DNA of 64,000 nucleotides. Origin: Bog-473 sp049513455 (GTDB taxonomy: Bacteria > Actinomycetota > Acidimicrobiia > Acidimicrobiales > RAAP-2). The notes under the pieces were generated by a model. That model saw only the letters and a list, made by a program, of their open reading frames with translations. It did not search any database and was not told where the DNA came from. This document shows, one piece after another, positions 35,196-43,478 of this stretch. Position numbers and translations under genes: made by a program. The stretch spans positions 20,282 through 84,281 of the forward strand of contig JBEKWB010000008.1 of assembly GCA_049513455.1 (NCBI GenBank), written 5' to 3'. Position 1 is the first letter of the stretch; the number at the start of each line of letters is the position of its first letter.

Positions 35196-35935
35196 GCGAA
35201 GACCGCGAGGAGGTGCAGGCCCGGCGCGCCCCGCAAACCCCTACCGATCCGGCCCGGCTCCTCCGGCGTTCGGCCCGGCGCCGCGAGAAGGTGCCGACCT
35301 CGGGCGGCTCGACCCTGCATCTCCTGGTCCTGTCCTCGACGGTCGAGGACACCACCGTGGTGGATCTGGCCACCCGTACCGTCATGCGGGTACGGGTGCC
35401 GTGGCCTGAGGGCTACGAGCCCGACATCACCCTGTTCGATGTGGTCGAGGTCACCCTGGCCGACGACCCCGAGCGCGATGACCTGGCACAACCCGAGGCG
35501 ACGACGGCGGCCGATCTCCCTCGCCACGTGGGCACGCTGAGGGGCCGCCAGCTCCGCAAGCTCCTCCGGCGCATGGTGGCGACGCCCGACGGCCCGCTCC
35601 TGGGGTTTCCGGGACCCTCCGCCCCCTATTGGGAGTTCCGTGGTTTCCGGCCCTCGGTGGCCCTCATCGAACCGACGCGGAGCCCACAACTGATCCGCCG
35701 GCACGCCGACGGGTCCACCTGGGTGCGTTTCGGATGGGACAGGGACGACGTCTGGCTACCCGTCGAGGACCGCCACGCTGCGCGCGCCCTCGATGCCGCC
35801 CGACGCGAGCGGCTCAGCGGCAAGGCGCTGGCGGCCGCCCTCGGCTTCGACCCGCAATATCTGCTGGTGACCGTGAGCCCGCCCCGGGATGGTCACTGCT
35901 ACAAGGTGTGCGCGGCGATACTCCCCCGCGGCTAG
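35192..35935 (+). CDS. Hypothetical protein
   Basis: A 247-aa protein of unknown function, translationally coupled to the DUF255 gene through an ATGA overlap. It is charged and soluble, with a basic N-terminal region (ARLLRRSARRREKVPT), a predicted beta-rich middle (LHLLVLSSTVEDTTVVDLAT) and FGWDRDDVWLPVEDRHAARA near the end. No family is recognised. The stop codon lies in a small GC hairpin (35924-35940). Confidence 0.75.
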   Translation: MSEDREEVQARRAPQTPTDPARLLRRSARRREKVPTSGGSTLHLLVLSSTVEDTTVVDLATRTVMRVRVPWPEGYEPDITLFDVVEVTLADDPERDDLAQPEATTAADLPRHVGTLRGRQLRKLLRRMVATPDGPLLGFPGPSAPYWEFRGFRPSVALIEPTRSPQLIRRHADGSTWVRFGWDRDDVWLPVEDRHAARALDAARRERLSGKALAAALGFDPQYLLVTVSPPRDGHCYKVCAAILPRG

Positions 35936-36026
35936 CGGGGACGGCTGTCGCGGACAGCGTCCGACCGGACGGCCTGTGACGCACCACGCGTCCCGAACCC
36001 CCAGTCGGGGGCGCCGGGATCCGGGC

Positions 36027-36698
36027 TCAGCGCCCGAGCTTGCCCCCGGCGAGATCCTCGGCCATGGCCCAGCCGAAAGTCACGAGACGGTCTCCCCTCT
36101 CGGCATCGAAGTCGCCGAAGTGCCCGTGGACACCCTCGGGGAGCTTCACCTTGGGAGCGAAGAAGTCGAGACCTCCGGCCACCGAGCCGTCACCCTTGAG
36201 CACGAACGTGCGGTCGTCGAGCCGGCTCTCGCAGCCGAATCGCTTGGAGAGGCGGCGAGCCCAGGCCCGCTCCTCACCGGAGGACCTGTGCTCGGGGAAG
36301 GGGACGACGTCTTGAAGTCCCGAGAAGGCCCGGAATCCTTCGGGCGCCAGCAGCCGGGTGCCCAGCAGGACATCCTCGTCGGGGAAGGCCAAGAGGGCAC
36401 GCCGGTACTGGTCGGCCATGATCCCCTTGAGGGCCGCCTCGGCGCGGGCCGTACGATCGACCAACGCCAGACCCACCAGAAGCGATGGTGTCCCCCCGAT
36501 TCTCTCCAAGGTGCAGAAGGAGTACCCGCGAAGCTTGTTCCCCTCCCGCGCCAACGTGATCAGCACCCACGATTCGCGCTCCTTGGACAGGAACCCGATA
36601 TCAAACCCGGGGGGACGATCCGCACAGAGATCTGCCATTTCCACCAGCTCAGCATCGCTGAGCGCAGTGCAATCTTTGGTGCTCACTACGATCGGCAT
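36027..36698 (-). CDS. Conserved unknown protein, possibly GNAT-like
   Basis: A 223-aa protein. MPIVVSTKDCTALSDAELVE begins it; RGYSFCTLERIGGTPSLLVGLALV and ALKGIMADQYRRALLAFPDEDVLLGTRLL resemble the strand-helix layout of acetyltransferase-fold proteins, but no acetyl-CoA signature is clear. The C-terminus is GDRLVTFGWAMAEDL. The ATG at 36698 is 6 nt after a TAGACT -10, so the transcript is probably leaderless. It lies downstream of dnaE but has its own promoter. Confidence 0.7.
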   Translation of the reverse strand: MPIVVSTKDCTALSDAELVEMADLCADRPPGFDIGFLSKERESWVLITLAREGNKLRGYSFCTLERIGGTPSLLVGLALVDRTARAEAALKGIMADQYRRALLAFPDEDVLLGTRLLAPEGFRAFSGLQDVVPFPEHRSSGEERAWARRLSKRFGCESRLDDRTFVLKGDGSVAGGLDFFAPKVKLPEGVHGHFGDFDAERGDRLVTFGWAMAEDLAGGKLGR

Positions 36699-36704
36699 GA
36701 GTCA

Positions 36705-36710
36705 AGTCTA
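36705..36710 (-). promoter_or_regulatory. Leaderless -10 for the gene at 36698
   Basis: TAGACT on the minus strand, 6 nt before the ATG; the same hexamer precedes the NfuA-like gene. Confidence 0.55.
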
Positions 36711-36802
36711 CTGGCTCTGCCGGGGGCTTTCCCAACCGGTCACGGGTCGACAACGCCTCCCGGGTGAGGTATGGGAGCACCTTCTCCCTGTTGAAGTCGG
36801 CT

Positions 36803-39800
36803 TTACGACAAGACGGCACCCTGCCCGAGAAGCCGCTTCAACTCGCCCACCAAGCCGTTCCGGCAGTCGACATTGAACTCGGGGGCGAGGCGCAGCACCT
36901 TGGCCCCGACGTGGAGGAGCACCGAGGACGGGCCCGGGTGCCCGCTCAAAATCCCCTTGAGACCCTTCAGCGTGGAGTCGGTCAGCACGCCGAGCGGCAA
37001 CGCGATGTGCAGGTCCTCCGCGCCCCGCTCGAGCAGGGGGCGGCTCACCTCCATGCAGACGATCTTCGGTTCTTCCTCCCGGGTGTCGAGGCGTCCCCTC
37101 ACCACCAGAATGGCGTCGTTCTCGATCAACGCCCCGAAATCGGCCATGGTCTTCGGGAAGACGCAGACCTCCATGGCTGCCTGCAGGTCTTCCAGCACGA
37201 ACTTGGCCATCAGGTCGCCCTTTTTGGTGTAGCTCCGCCGCAGGTCCGTCACCACCCCGCCCACCGATCGCACCGGGGGACGCTCGCTGTTGGGGCTCTC
37301 CTCCCGCATGTCCGACAGGCTGCAGTCGGTCAGGCGGGCCAGCGCCTGCTCATAGCCCATGAGGGGGTGGTCGCTCACGTAGAGCCCGAGCATCTCCTTC
37401 TCGAAGGCCAGGCGCTGCGACTTGTCGAACTCGGTGTCGGGGATGGCGATTTTGGCATCGCCCCAGCCGGGATCGGTCTGCTCTTCCTCGAACGCGGCGA
37501 ACAGCGAAGTGATCCCGAGGTCGCGCTCGCGACGTCGTTCGAGTGTCCGGTCCACGATGCCCTCCATGACCAGGCACAGACCCTGACGGGGATGGCCGAG
37601 CCCGTCGAAGGCACCCCCCTTGGCCAACGACTCCATCGTGCGCTTGTTGAGGACCATGGGGTCGACCCGCTGGCAGAAGTCGAAGATGTCGGCGAAGGGC
37701 CCGTTGGCGTTGCGCTCCTCCACAATGCGCTCCACCAGGCCCTCACCCACGTTGCGCACCGCGGCCATCCCGAAGAGGATGGCGTTCCCGACCCGGTCGG
37801 CCGACAGATCGGGGGCGAACTCGGCAACCGAGCGATTGACGTCGGGCGGGAGGACGGCGATCCCCATGGACCGACACTCGGCCAGGTAGACGGCGGTTTT
37901 GTCCTTGTTGTCCTTGACCGAGGTGAGGAGGGCGGCCATGTACTCCACCGGGTAATGGGCCTTGAGCCATGCCGTCTGGTAGGCCACCAATCCGTAGCCG
38001 TAGGAGTGGGACTTGTTGAAGGCGTAGTCGGCGAAGGGCTCGATGATGTCGAACAGCTCGGTTCCCAGCGCCTCGCCGTACCCCTCGGTGACACACCCCG
38101 CGACGAACTTCTCGCGCTCGGCGGCAATGAGCGCCCGGATCTTCTTGCCGCACGCCTTGCGCAGGTTGTCGGCCTCCTCGAGCGTGTAGCCGGCGAACTT
38201 CTGCGCCACCCGCATGACCGACTCCTGGTAGAGCATCAGCCCGTAGGTGTCCTTGAGGATCGGCTCGATGTCGGGGTGGAGGTAGGTGAGCTCCTTGCGG
38301 CCGTTCTTGAGCTCGGGATAGTCCCGGTGCATGTTGGCGGCCATCGGGCCGGGTCGGTAGAGGGCGACGAGCGCCGCCACGTCGTCGAAGCTGGTCGGCG
38401 CCAGCGCCCGGAGGGTCTGGCGCATCGCCGAGCCCTCCAGCTGGAACACGCCGATGGACTCGGCCCGACGCAGCATCTCCAGCGTGGGCTCGTCGGCCAG
38501 GTCGACTCCGTCGATGTCCGGCCGCTCCCCGCTGACCGCCTCGATCAGGTCCAGCGTGCGCTCGATGATCGAGAGGTTGCGCAGGCCGAGGAAGTCCATC
38601 TTCAGCAGCCCGAGCTCTTCGACGCCGTGCATCTCGTACTGGGTGACGATGGGCGCATCCTCCGGCTTGCCCCCCGCATCAGGCTTGCGCTGAATGGGCA
38701 GGTAGTCGGTCAGCGGGTCGCGGGAAATGACCACTGCCGCGGCATGGATCCCGTCCTGGCGTCGCAGCCCTTCCAGTCCCAGTGCGACGTCGACGGTCTC
38801 TTTGACCTCGGGATCGGCGTCGTACATGGCGCGCAGCTCCGCCGCGGCGGCGAAACCCTCTTCGTGCCCCTCCGTCTTCGTCATGCACGCCTTGAGCGGG
38901 GTGTCGCGGCCCATCACCAGGGGCGGCATGGCCTTGGCGATGCGGTCGCCCACGATGTACGCCTTCCCCAACACCCTCGCCGCGTCGCGCACCGCAGCCC
39001 GGGCCTTGATGGTGGAGAAGGTCACCACCTGTGCCACCCGGTCGCTGCCGTACTTCTCGGCGGCGTAGCGCATCACGTCGCTGCGGTAGCGCTCGTCGAA
39101 GTCCATGTCGATGTCGGGCATCTGCTTGCGCCCCGGGTTGAGGAAGCGCTCGAAGAGGAGGTCGTAACGGATGGGGTCGAGATCGACGATGCGCAGGCAG
39201 TAGGCCACGCAGCAGCCGGCCGCCGACCCGCGTCCCGGCCCCACCCGGATGCCCGACTCCCGGGCGAAGCGGATCAGGTCCCACACCACGAGGAAGTAGG
39301 CGGCGAAGCCCATGTTCCCGATGACGCCGAGCTCGTAGTCCAACCTCTCGACGACATTGTCCGGCAGCGGACTGCCGTAGCGCTGGCGCGCCCCCTCCAT
39401 GGTCAGATCCCGCAGGTAGGCCAGGGCCCGGTCCTCATAGGCCTCGCCGACGAACTGGGGCGGCACCGGGAACTCAGGCAGGCTCGGTTTGCCCAGCTCG
39501 ATCTGCACATCGGCCCGTTCGGCAATGAGCAGGGTGTTGTCGCACGCCTCGGGGACCTCCTCGAAGAGGTGGCGCATCTCGCGCGCGGACTTGAGGTAGT
39601 GCTCGGTCCCCTCGAACTTGAACCGGTTGGTGTCGGACAGCAGTGCCCCGGTCTGGACGCAGAGCAGGGCGTCGTGGGCCACGGCGTCCTCGCGGTGGGT
39701 GTAGTGGCTGTCGTTCGTGGCCAGCAAGGGTGCGTTCAGGCGGCGGGCGATCTCGATCAGCTGCGGGTTCGTGCGGTGCTGGTCGGCGATGCCGTGGTCC

Positions 39801-40372
39801 TGGATCTCGACGAAGAGGTTGTCCCGCCCGAAGATGTCCTGCAGGCGGGCGGCCCGGCGCTCGGCCTCCACGGCGTCACCGGCCAACAGGGCCTGGAGCA
39901 CCACGCCACCCAGACACCCCGTGGTGGCGATCAACCCGCTGTGATGGCGCTCGAGCAGCTCCCAGTCCAGCCGGGGCTTGTAGTAGTACCCCTCCAGGTA
40001 CGCCGCGGAGGACAGCTTCAAGAGGTTGCGATAGCCCTCGACGGTCTCTGAGAGAAGGGTCAGGTGGTAATAGAGCTTCTGCCCGCCGTCGACGTCGCCC
40101 CCCGTGTCGTCCACCTTGCCCCGGCGCACGGGCCGCTCGTGCCGGGACTCACCGGCCATGTAGGCCTCGGTCCCGATGATCGGGGTGATGCCTTGGGCCC
40201 GGCAGGCCTTGTAGAAGTCCAGGACCCCGTACATGTTGCCGTGGTCGGTGATTCCCAGTGCCGGTTGCCCGTCCGCCACCGCGGCGGCGACCAGCTCGCC
40301 GATCCGGGCTGCCCCGTCGAGCATGGAGAACTCAGTGTGGGTGTGGAGATGCGTAAACGACCGCCCCGACAC
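36803..40372 (-). CDS. dnaE: DNA polymerase III alpha subunit
   Basis: A 1189-aa replicative polymerase (DnaE1 type). The N-terminal PHP domain opens THLHTHTEFSMLDG; all nine metal ligands seen in mycobacterial DnaE1 are kept (counting from the TTG at 40387: H15, H17, D24, H49, E74, H108, C158, D226, H228), so built-in 3'-5' proofreading is likely. The catalytic Asp pair is in PDIDMDFDERYR and GPGRGSAAGCC precedes it; an OB-fold lies at the C-terminus. The GTG at 40372 is chosen because AAAGGAGG ends 4-5 nt before it. An inverted repeat surrounds its -10. Confidence 0.97.
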   Translation of the reverse strand: MSGRSFTHLHTHTEFSMLDGAARIGELVAAAVADGQPALGITDHGNMYGVLDFYKACRAQGITPIIGTEAYMAGESRHERPVRRGKVDDTGGDVDGGQKLYYHLTLLSETVEGYRNLLKLSSAAYLEGYYYKPRLDWELLERHHSGLIATTGCLGGVVLQALLAGDAVEAERRAARLQDIFGRDNLFVEIQDHGIADQHRTNPQLIEIARRLNAPLLATNDSHYTHREDAVAHDALLCVQTGALLSDTNRFKFEGTEHYLKSAREMRHLFEEVPEACDNTLLIAERADVQIELGKPSLPEFPVPPQFVGEAYEDRALAYLRDLTMEGARQRYGSPLPDNVVERLDYELGVIGNMGFAAYFLVVWDLIRFARESGIRVGPGRGSAAGCCVAYCLRIVDLDPIRYDLLFERFLNPGRKQMPDIDMDFDERYRSDVMRYAAEKYGSDRVAQVVTFSTIKARAAVRDAARVLGKAYIVGDRIAKAMPPLVMGRDTPLKACMTKTEGHEEGFAAAAELRAMYDADPEVKETVDVALGLEGLRRQDGIHAAAVVISRDPLTDYLPIQRKPDAGGKPEDAPIVTQYEMHGVEELGLLKMDFLGLRNLSIIERTLDLIEAVSGERPDIDGVDLADEPTLEMLRRAESIGVFQLEGSAMRQTLRALAPTSFDDVAALVALYRPGPMAANMHRDYPELKNGRKELTYLHPDIEPILKDTYGLMLYQESVMRVAQKFAGYTLEEADNLRKACGKKIRALIAAEREKFVAGCVTEGYGEALGTELFDIIEPFADYAFNKSHSYGYGLVAYQTAWLKAHYPVEYMAALLTSVKDNKDKTAVYLAECRSMGIAVLPPDVNRSVAEFAPDLSADRVGNAILFGMAAVRNVGEGLVERIVEERNANGPFADIFDFCQRVDPMVLNKRTMESLAKGGAFDGLGHPRQGLCLVMEGIVDRTLERRRERDLGITSLFAAFEEEQTDPGWGDAKIAIPDTEFDKSQRLAFEKEMLGLYVSDHPLMGYEQALARLTDCSLSDMREESPNSERPPVRSVGGVVTDLRRSYTKKGDLMAKFVLEDLQAAMEVCVFPKTMADFGALIENDAILVVRGRLDTREEEPKIVCMEVSRPLLERGAEDLHIALPLGVLTDSTLKGLKGILSGHPGPSSVLLHVGAKVLRLAPEFNVDCRNGLVGELKRLLGQGAVLS

Positions 40373-40386
40373 CGGCCCTCCTTTCA

Positions 40387-40406
40387 ACGGTTGAACTTAC
40401 AACCGT
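40387..40406 (-). promoter_or_regulatory. dnaE promoter -10 flanked by an inverted repeat
   Basis: Arms ACGGTTG (40387-40393) and CAACCGT (40400-40406) enclose a 6-bp core that on the minus strand is TAAGTT, a good -10. TTCGCA lies 17 bp further upstream as a weak -35. A protein bound to the arms would block RNA polymerase. Confidence 0.6.
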
Positions 40407-40431
40407 GTTATTCGATTGCGAACTCAGGACC

Positions 40432-41136
40432 TTACCCCGTCGGGCGGACGGAGATCACCACCGTTTTGACGATCTTGTCGTGCAGGGTCTGCTTTTTCGA
40501 GTCCCAGAGGGGAAAGAGCATGTCAAGCAACCAGAGCACGCCGAGGATGAGGGTCACGGTCCCCAAAATCCGCAGGAACTGCTCTACGAACGCACGCCAA
40601 AACGCCCGTCCGTACCCCAGGACATCGTGGGCCTCGTCGCGCACGACCCGCACCCCGACGGCCATCATGCCGACCGTCTGCCCCCGCGCGCCCCCACACA
40701 GAATTGTGGCGTACACCACAAAGGCGACGGCCGTGATGACGGGTGACAGCAGCGACAGGGAGCGACGCGTGTGGCCGCCGTTGCGCCGCACCATGAGATG
40801 CACCTCGAGCGCGTGCGTATGCCGGAAGGCTATGTACAACACGACGAGCACGGGGATGAAGATGACCACATCGATGAGATAGCCGCCGAGCCGTGTTCCC
40901 CACCTCGCGTACGGCACCACCTGGGAGTTGTCATAGCCGGCACCGGGGAAGGACGACGGGAACCGCCCGGGCGGCGGGGGCGGATAGCCCCCGCTCGGAG
41001 CCGACGGATACGAGGGCGGGGCCGGTGGCGGCGCGGTAGGCGGCGCCGGAGGTGGGGAGGGGGGCGGCACCCGAGGTGCGCTCCCGGGGAACGAAGGCGG
41101 CCCGCCGCCCGGCGCTCCGGTCGTCTCGTCAGGCAT
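40432..41136 (-). CDS. RDD family membrane protein
   Basis: A 234-aa protein with a 70-residue Pro-rich cytoplasmic N-terminus (PPPSPPPAPP-type) followed by an RDD domain: YARWGTRLGGYLIDVVIFIP has the first Arg/Asp positions, and QTVGMMAVGVRVVRDEAHDV and SKKQTLHDKIVKTVVI complete it. Three to four membrane helices are expected. RDD proteins are of varied, mostly unclear transport-related roles. AAGGGG precedes the ATG. It lies 140 bp downstream of bpa, a spacer with two sets of 15-bp repeats. Confidence 0.88.
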   Translation of the reverse strand: MPDETTGAPGGGPPSFPGSAPRVPPPSPPPAPPTAPPPAPPSYPSAPSGGYPPPPPGRFPSSFPGAGYDNSQVVPYARWGTRLGGYLIDVVIFIPVLVVLYIAFRHTHALEVHLMVRRNGGHTRRSLSLLSPVITAVAFVVYATILCGGARGQTVGMMAVGVRVVRDEAHDVLGYGRAFWRAFVEQFLRILGTVTLILGVLWLLDMLFPLWDSKKQTLHDKIVKTVVISVRPTG

Positions 41137-41161
41137 CGTCGGCCACCCCTTGCTCTGCTGC

Positions 41162-41206
41162 GTTCAGCACTCGTTCATTCGGCGCTCGTCTGTTCAGCAC
41201 TCGTTC
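41162..41206. repeat. 15-bp tandem repeats between bpa and the RDD gene
   Basis: GTTCAGCACTCGTTC occurs at 41162-41176 and 41192-41206, with a diverged copy ATTCGGCGCTCGTCT exactly between. The region is non-coding. Confidence 0.85.
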
Positions 41207-41244
41207 GTCTCCGGCGCAGACGCGCTCGTGCAGGCACGCCCTCC

Positions 41245-41272
41245 TTGCACCCGACGGCATCGCACCCGACGG
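41245..41272. repeat. Second 15-bp-period repeat downstream of bpa
   Basis: GCACCCGACGGCA occurs at 41245-41257 and 41260-41272, just after the bpa stop on the minus strand. Confidence 0.85.
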
Positions 41273-41276
41273 CAGC

Positions 41277-41795
41277 TCAAAGGTACGCCCCGGGCCGGGG
41301 GCCCGAGGTCTCCCCCGCCTGCGGGAGGCTCCGCTGGCGGATCTCCTCGAGCTGGCTCCTGGCCGCCATCTGCTGGGACATCAGCGTGGCCTGGATCCCG
41401 TGGAACAAGCCCTCCAGCCACCCGACCAGCTGGGCCTGGGCGATGCGCAGCTCGGACTCACTCGGGGCGCCCTCGTCGAAGGGCAGCGCCATGCGCTCGA
41501 GCTCGGCCACCAGGTCGGGCGACAGGCCTTCGGAGAGGTCGTGGATCGACTGCTCGTAGATCTCCCGCAGACGGGTCCTGCTCTTCTCGTCCAGCGGCGC
41601 CTGGCGCACCTCCTCCAGCAGCGTCTTGACCATGGAGCCGATGCGCAGGACCTTGGCCGGCTCCGAGACCGACTCCCGCGGCACGCTCTCCTTCGAGGCG
41701 TCACCACCGGCGCCGTCGCCCTGGCCGGCGGAGTCGGGACCCTGCCCCGCCGCGAGAACTTCGTCCGGAGCTACGGGAATCGACTCGTCAGGCAT
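41277..41795 (-). CDS. bpa: Bacterial proteasome activator Bpa/PafE
   Basis: A 172-aa protein matching Bpa (PafE, Rv3780-like): KVLRIGSMVKTLLEEVRQAP, RTRLREIYEQSIHDLSEGL and LRIAQAQLVGWLEGLFHGIQ are family hallmarks. Bpa forms a dodecameric ring that opens the 20S proteasome gate without ATP. The C-terminus is GAYL, close to the GQYL docking tail. So the organism most likely has a 20S proteasome, though prcA and prcB are not in the window. AAGGG and a CAGTAT -10 sit just before the ATG. Confidence 0.92.
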   Translation of the reverse strand: MPDESIPVAPDEVLAAGQGPDSAGQGDGAGGDASKESVPRESVSEPAKVLRIGSMVKTLLEEVRQAPLDEKSRTRLREIYEQSIHDLSEGLSPDLVAELERMALPFDEGAPSESELRIAQAQLVGWLEGLFHGIQATLMSQQMAARSQLEEIRQRSLPQAGETSGPRPGAYL

Positions 41796-41801
41796 CCCTT
41801 G

Positions 41802-41807
41802 ATACTG
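41802..41807 (-). promoter_or_regulatory. Candidate -10 for bpa
   Basis: CAGTAT on the minus strand, 6 nt before the ATG at 41795, similar in spacing to the leaderless starts elsewhere. Confidence 0.35.
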
Positions 41808-41825
41808 CCACCGGCGCGCCCCGGT

Positions 41826-42956
41826 TCAGGCGGAGGGCCAGCTGAGCAGGGGAATCAGCATCTCCTCAGGTGTGAGGGAGCCGTGGCGACCCAACAAGCG
41901 GAGCTCGCCCGTGTCCGCCGGGTCGAGGAAGGCGGTGGGCGTGAAGGGTGCCAGGACGACATCGCCCAGGCGTGACGACACGGCGGCCGAAGGGACTCCA
42001 CCCAACCATCCCTCTTCGACCACCTCGTCCTTCGTCCGCACCCAGGCGACGTCGCCGAAGGCGTCCCGCGCCGCCGCGGTGACATCGGCGACCGCACCGG
42101 GCCGGGCGTGGAGCCACCGGAAGCGGCCCTCCCCCGAAATCAACCGCACCCCGTCCATCACGTCGCCACCCAGCACCTCGACCGCGCCGCCCACCTCGAC
42201 CTGCCCGTGGTCCGCCGTCACCACCAGCGCCGCACCCGGCGGCAGCAACTCGAGGACATCACCCACCATGCGGTCCGCGTAGCGCAGCTCGTCGTCATAG
42301 GACGTCCCGAGCCCGCGCGCGTGGGCGACCTTGTCGATCCCCTCGTAGTAGGCGTAGACGAACCGCTCGCCCGCCCCGAGCAGCGCGCGCACCCCGGTGA
42401 CCAACCCGGCGGGCGTGTACCAGCTGTGCAGCGCGGAGTCGCCCAGGTGGGCGGCGGAGAACCCGGTCGACCCGTAATCGCTCCGGGTCACGACCGGCAC
42501 CGGCCCCGGTGCGCCCGGGAACAGCGGCAGGGGCTGGAAGGCGCGGGCGGGCACCCGCATGCGGGCGTCCACGCCTCCGAGCGTCCACAGAAGGACGTTC
42601 AAGATCTCGTCGTCATGGGCCACCCGGTACCCCACCACGCCGTGATCCGACGGGGGGCGCCCGGTGACCAGGGAGGTCAGCGCGCACGCCGTCGTGCTGG
42701 GTGCCACCGACGTGATGGCGCCCCCGAGCCCCCCCGCCAGGGTGGGCGCCAGCTCCCGCCGTGACCCCAGCTGCTCCCAGCCCAGGCCGTCGAGGACGAG
42801 CAGGACGATCTGCGAGGCACCGGCGACCGTCGGCGGCATCCACGCCGGGAGCGGCTCCCCGCCGTAGAGATGGCCCAGCAGACCAGGCACGACCCCGGTG
42901 AGACACGGTCCGCCGAAGGCAGGAAGAAGGGGCGACACGACCACGGGAGCGCTCAC
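41826..42956 (-). CDS. Alkaline-phosphatase-fold phosphodiesterase/nucleotide pyrophosphatase
   Basis: A 376-aa type I phosphodiesterase-family protein. Metal-site motifs are VLLVLDGLGW, the nucleophile Thr region APSTTACALTSLVTG, EGIDKVAHARG, TADHGQVEV and GRHGSLTPEEM. No signal peptide is seen, so it is probably cytoplasmic; the substrate is unknown. The GTG at 42956 is 8 nt after CATAGT and probably leaderless. It is divergent from the Rrf2 gene and upstream of bpa by 30 bp. Confidence 0.88.
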   Translation of the reverse strand: MSAPVVVSPLLPAFGGPCLTGVVPGLLGHLYGGEPLPAWMPPTVAGASQIVLLVLDGLGWEQLGSRRELAPTLAGGLGGAITSVAPSTTACALTSLVTGRPPSDHGVVGYRVAHDDEILNVLLWTLGGVDARMRVPARAFQPLPLFPGAPGPVPVVTRSDYGSTGFSAAHLGDSALHSWYTPAGLVTGVRALLGAGERFVYAYYEGIDKVAHARGLGTSYDDELRYADRMVGDVLELLPPGAALVVTADHGQVEVGGAVEVLGGDVMDGVRLISGEGRFRWLHARPGAVADVTAAARDAFGDVAWVRTKDEVVEEGWLGGVPSAAVSSRLGDVVLAPFTPTAFLDPADTGELRLLGRHGSLTPEEMLIPLLSWPSA

Positions 42957-42964
42957 AGCGTCAC

Positions 42965-42970
42965 ACTATG
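42965..42970 (-). promoter_or_regulatory. Leaderless -10 for the phosphodiesterase gene
   Basis: CATAGT on the minus strand, 8 nt before the GTG at 42956. Confidence 0.5.
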
Positions 42971-43005
42971 ACCGGAAAACATCCCGCTCCTGACCACCGG
43001 CCCGG

Positions 43006-43011
43006 TAGCAT
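43006..43011 (+). promoter_or_regulatory. Leaderless -10 for the Rrf2 gene
   Basis: TAGCAT, 6 nt before the GTG at 43018. Confidence 0.55.
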
Positions 43012-43017
43012 CGGAGC

Positions 43018-43452
43018 GTGAGAGTCTCGACACGTGGCGATTACGCCAGCCGCGCCCTCCTTTCCCTCGCCCTGCACGGAGGCGAGAATCCCACCTCGGT
43101 GCGGGATATCGCGGAGCGGACGGGACTTCCCCAGCCGTACCTCGAGCAGATCCTCCTGGCCCTCAAGGGAGCCGGCCTGGTGCGCTCGAAACGGGGCGTC
43201 GGGGGTGGCTACGTCCTGGCCCGCCTCCCCGAGGAGATCAGCCTGGCCCAGATCGTCTCCGCCGTGGACGGGCCCATTGCCGCCGGCGACTTCGGCGAAC
43301 CCCATGCCGACGGTGCCTGCGACCACGAGGGTCAGTGCGTCCTTTTGGCCGTGTGGGCGGACGTGGGCGAGACCATCCGCACCCACCTGCAGTCGTTCAG
43401 CCTGGCCGACATGGTGGCCCGGGCCCGGGGCAACGTGACCGTCGGCGCATAG
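43018..43452 (+). CDS. Rrf2-family transcriptional regulator
   Basis: A 144-aa winged-helix regulator. The N-terminus MRVSTRGDYASRALLSLALH and the recognition helix LPQPYLEQILLALKGAGLV, then RGVGGGYVLAR, are standard Rrf2. Only two Cys are in the effector region (ACDHEGQC, a Cx5C), while IscR has three; a [2Fe-2S] cluster with non-Cys ligands, as in RsrR, or redox sensing is possible. Targets are unknown; the gene stands alone. Confidence 0.9.
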   Translation: MRVSTRGDYASRALLSLALHGGENPTSVRDIAERTGLPQPYLEQILLALKGAGLVRSKRGVGGGYVLARLPEEISLAQIVSAVDGPIAAGDFGEPHADGACDHEGQCVLLAVWADVGETIRTHLQSFSLADMVARARGNVTVGA

Positions 43453-43478
43453 CCGCCGGTGCGAGGGCGTCCGGGTCC

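Noticed and set aside
35924..35940. GC hairpin at the end of the gene at 35192 as a terminator
   Set aside because: CCCCGC/GCGGGG stem exists but overlaps the stop codon and has no T-tract; termination cannot be claimed.
36764..40051. Open plus-strand frame of over 1000 codons across dnaE
   Set aside because: Composition (His, Gly, Val, Asp, Gln-rich) is that of a reverse-complement shadow of dnaE.
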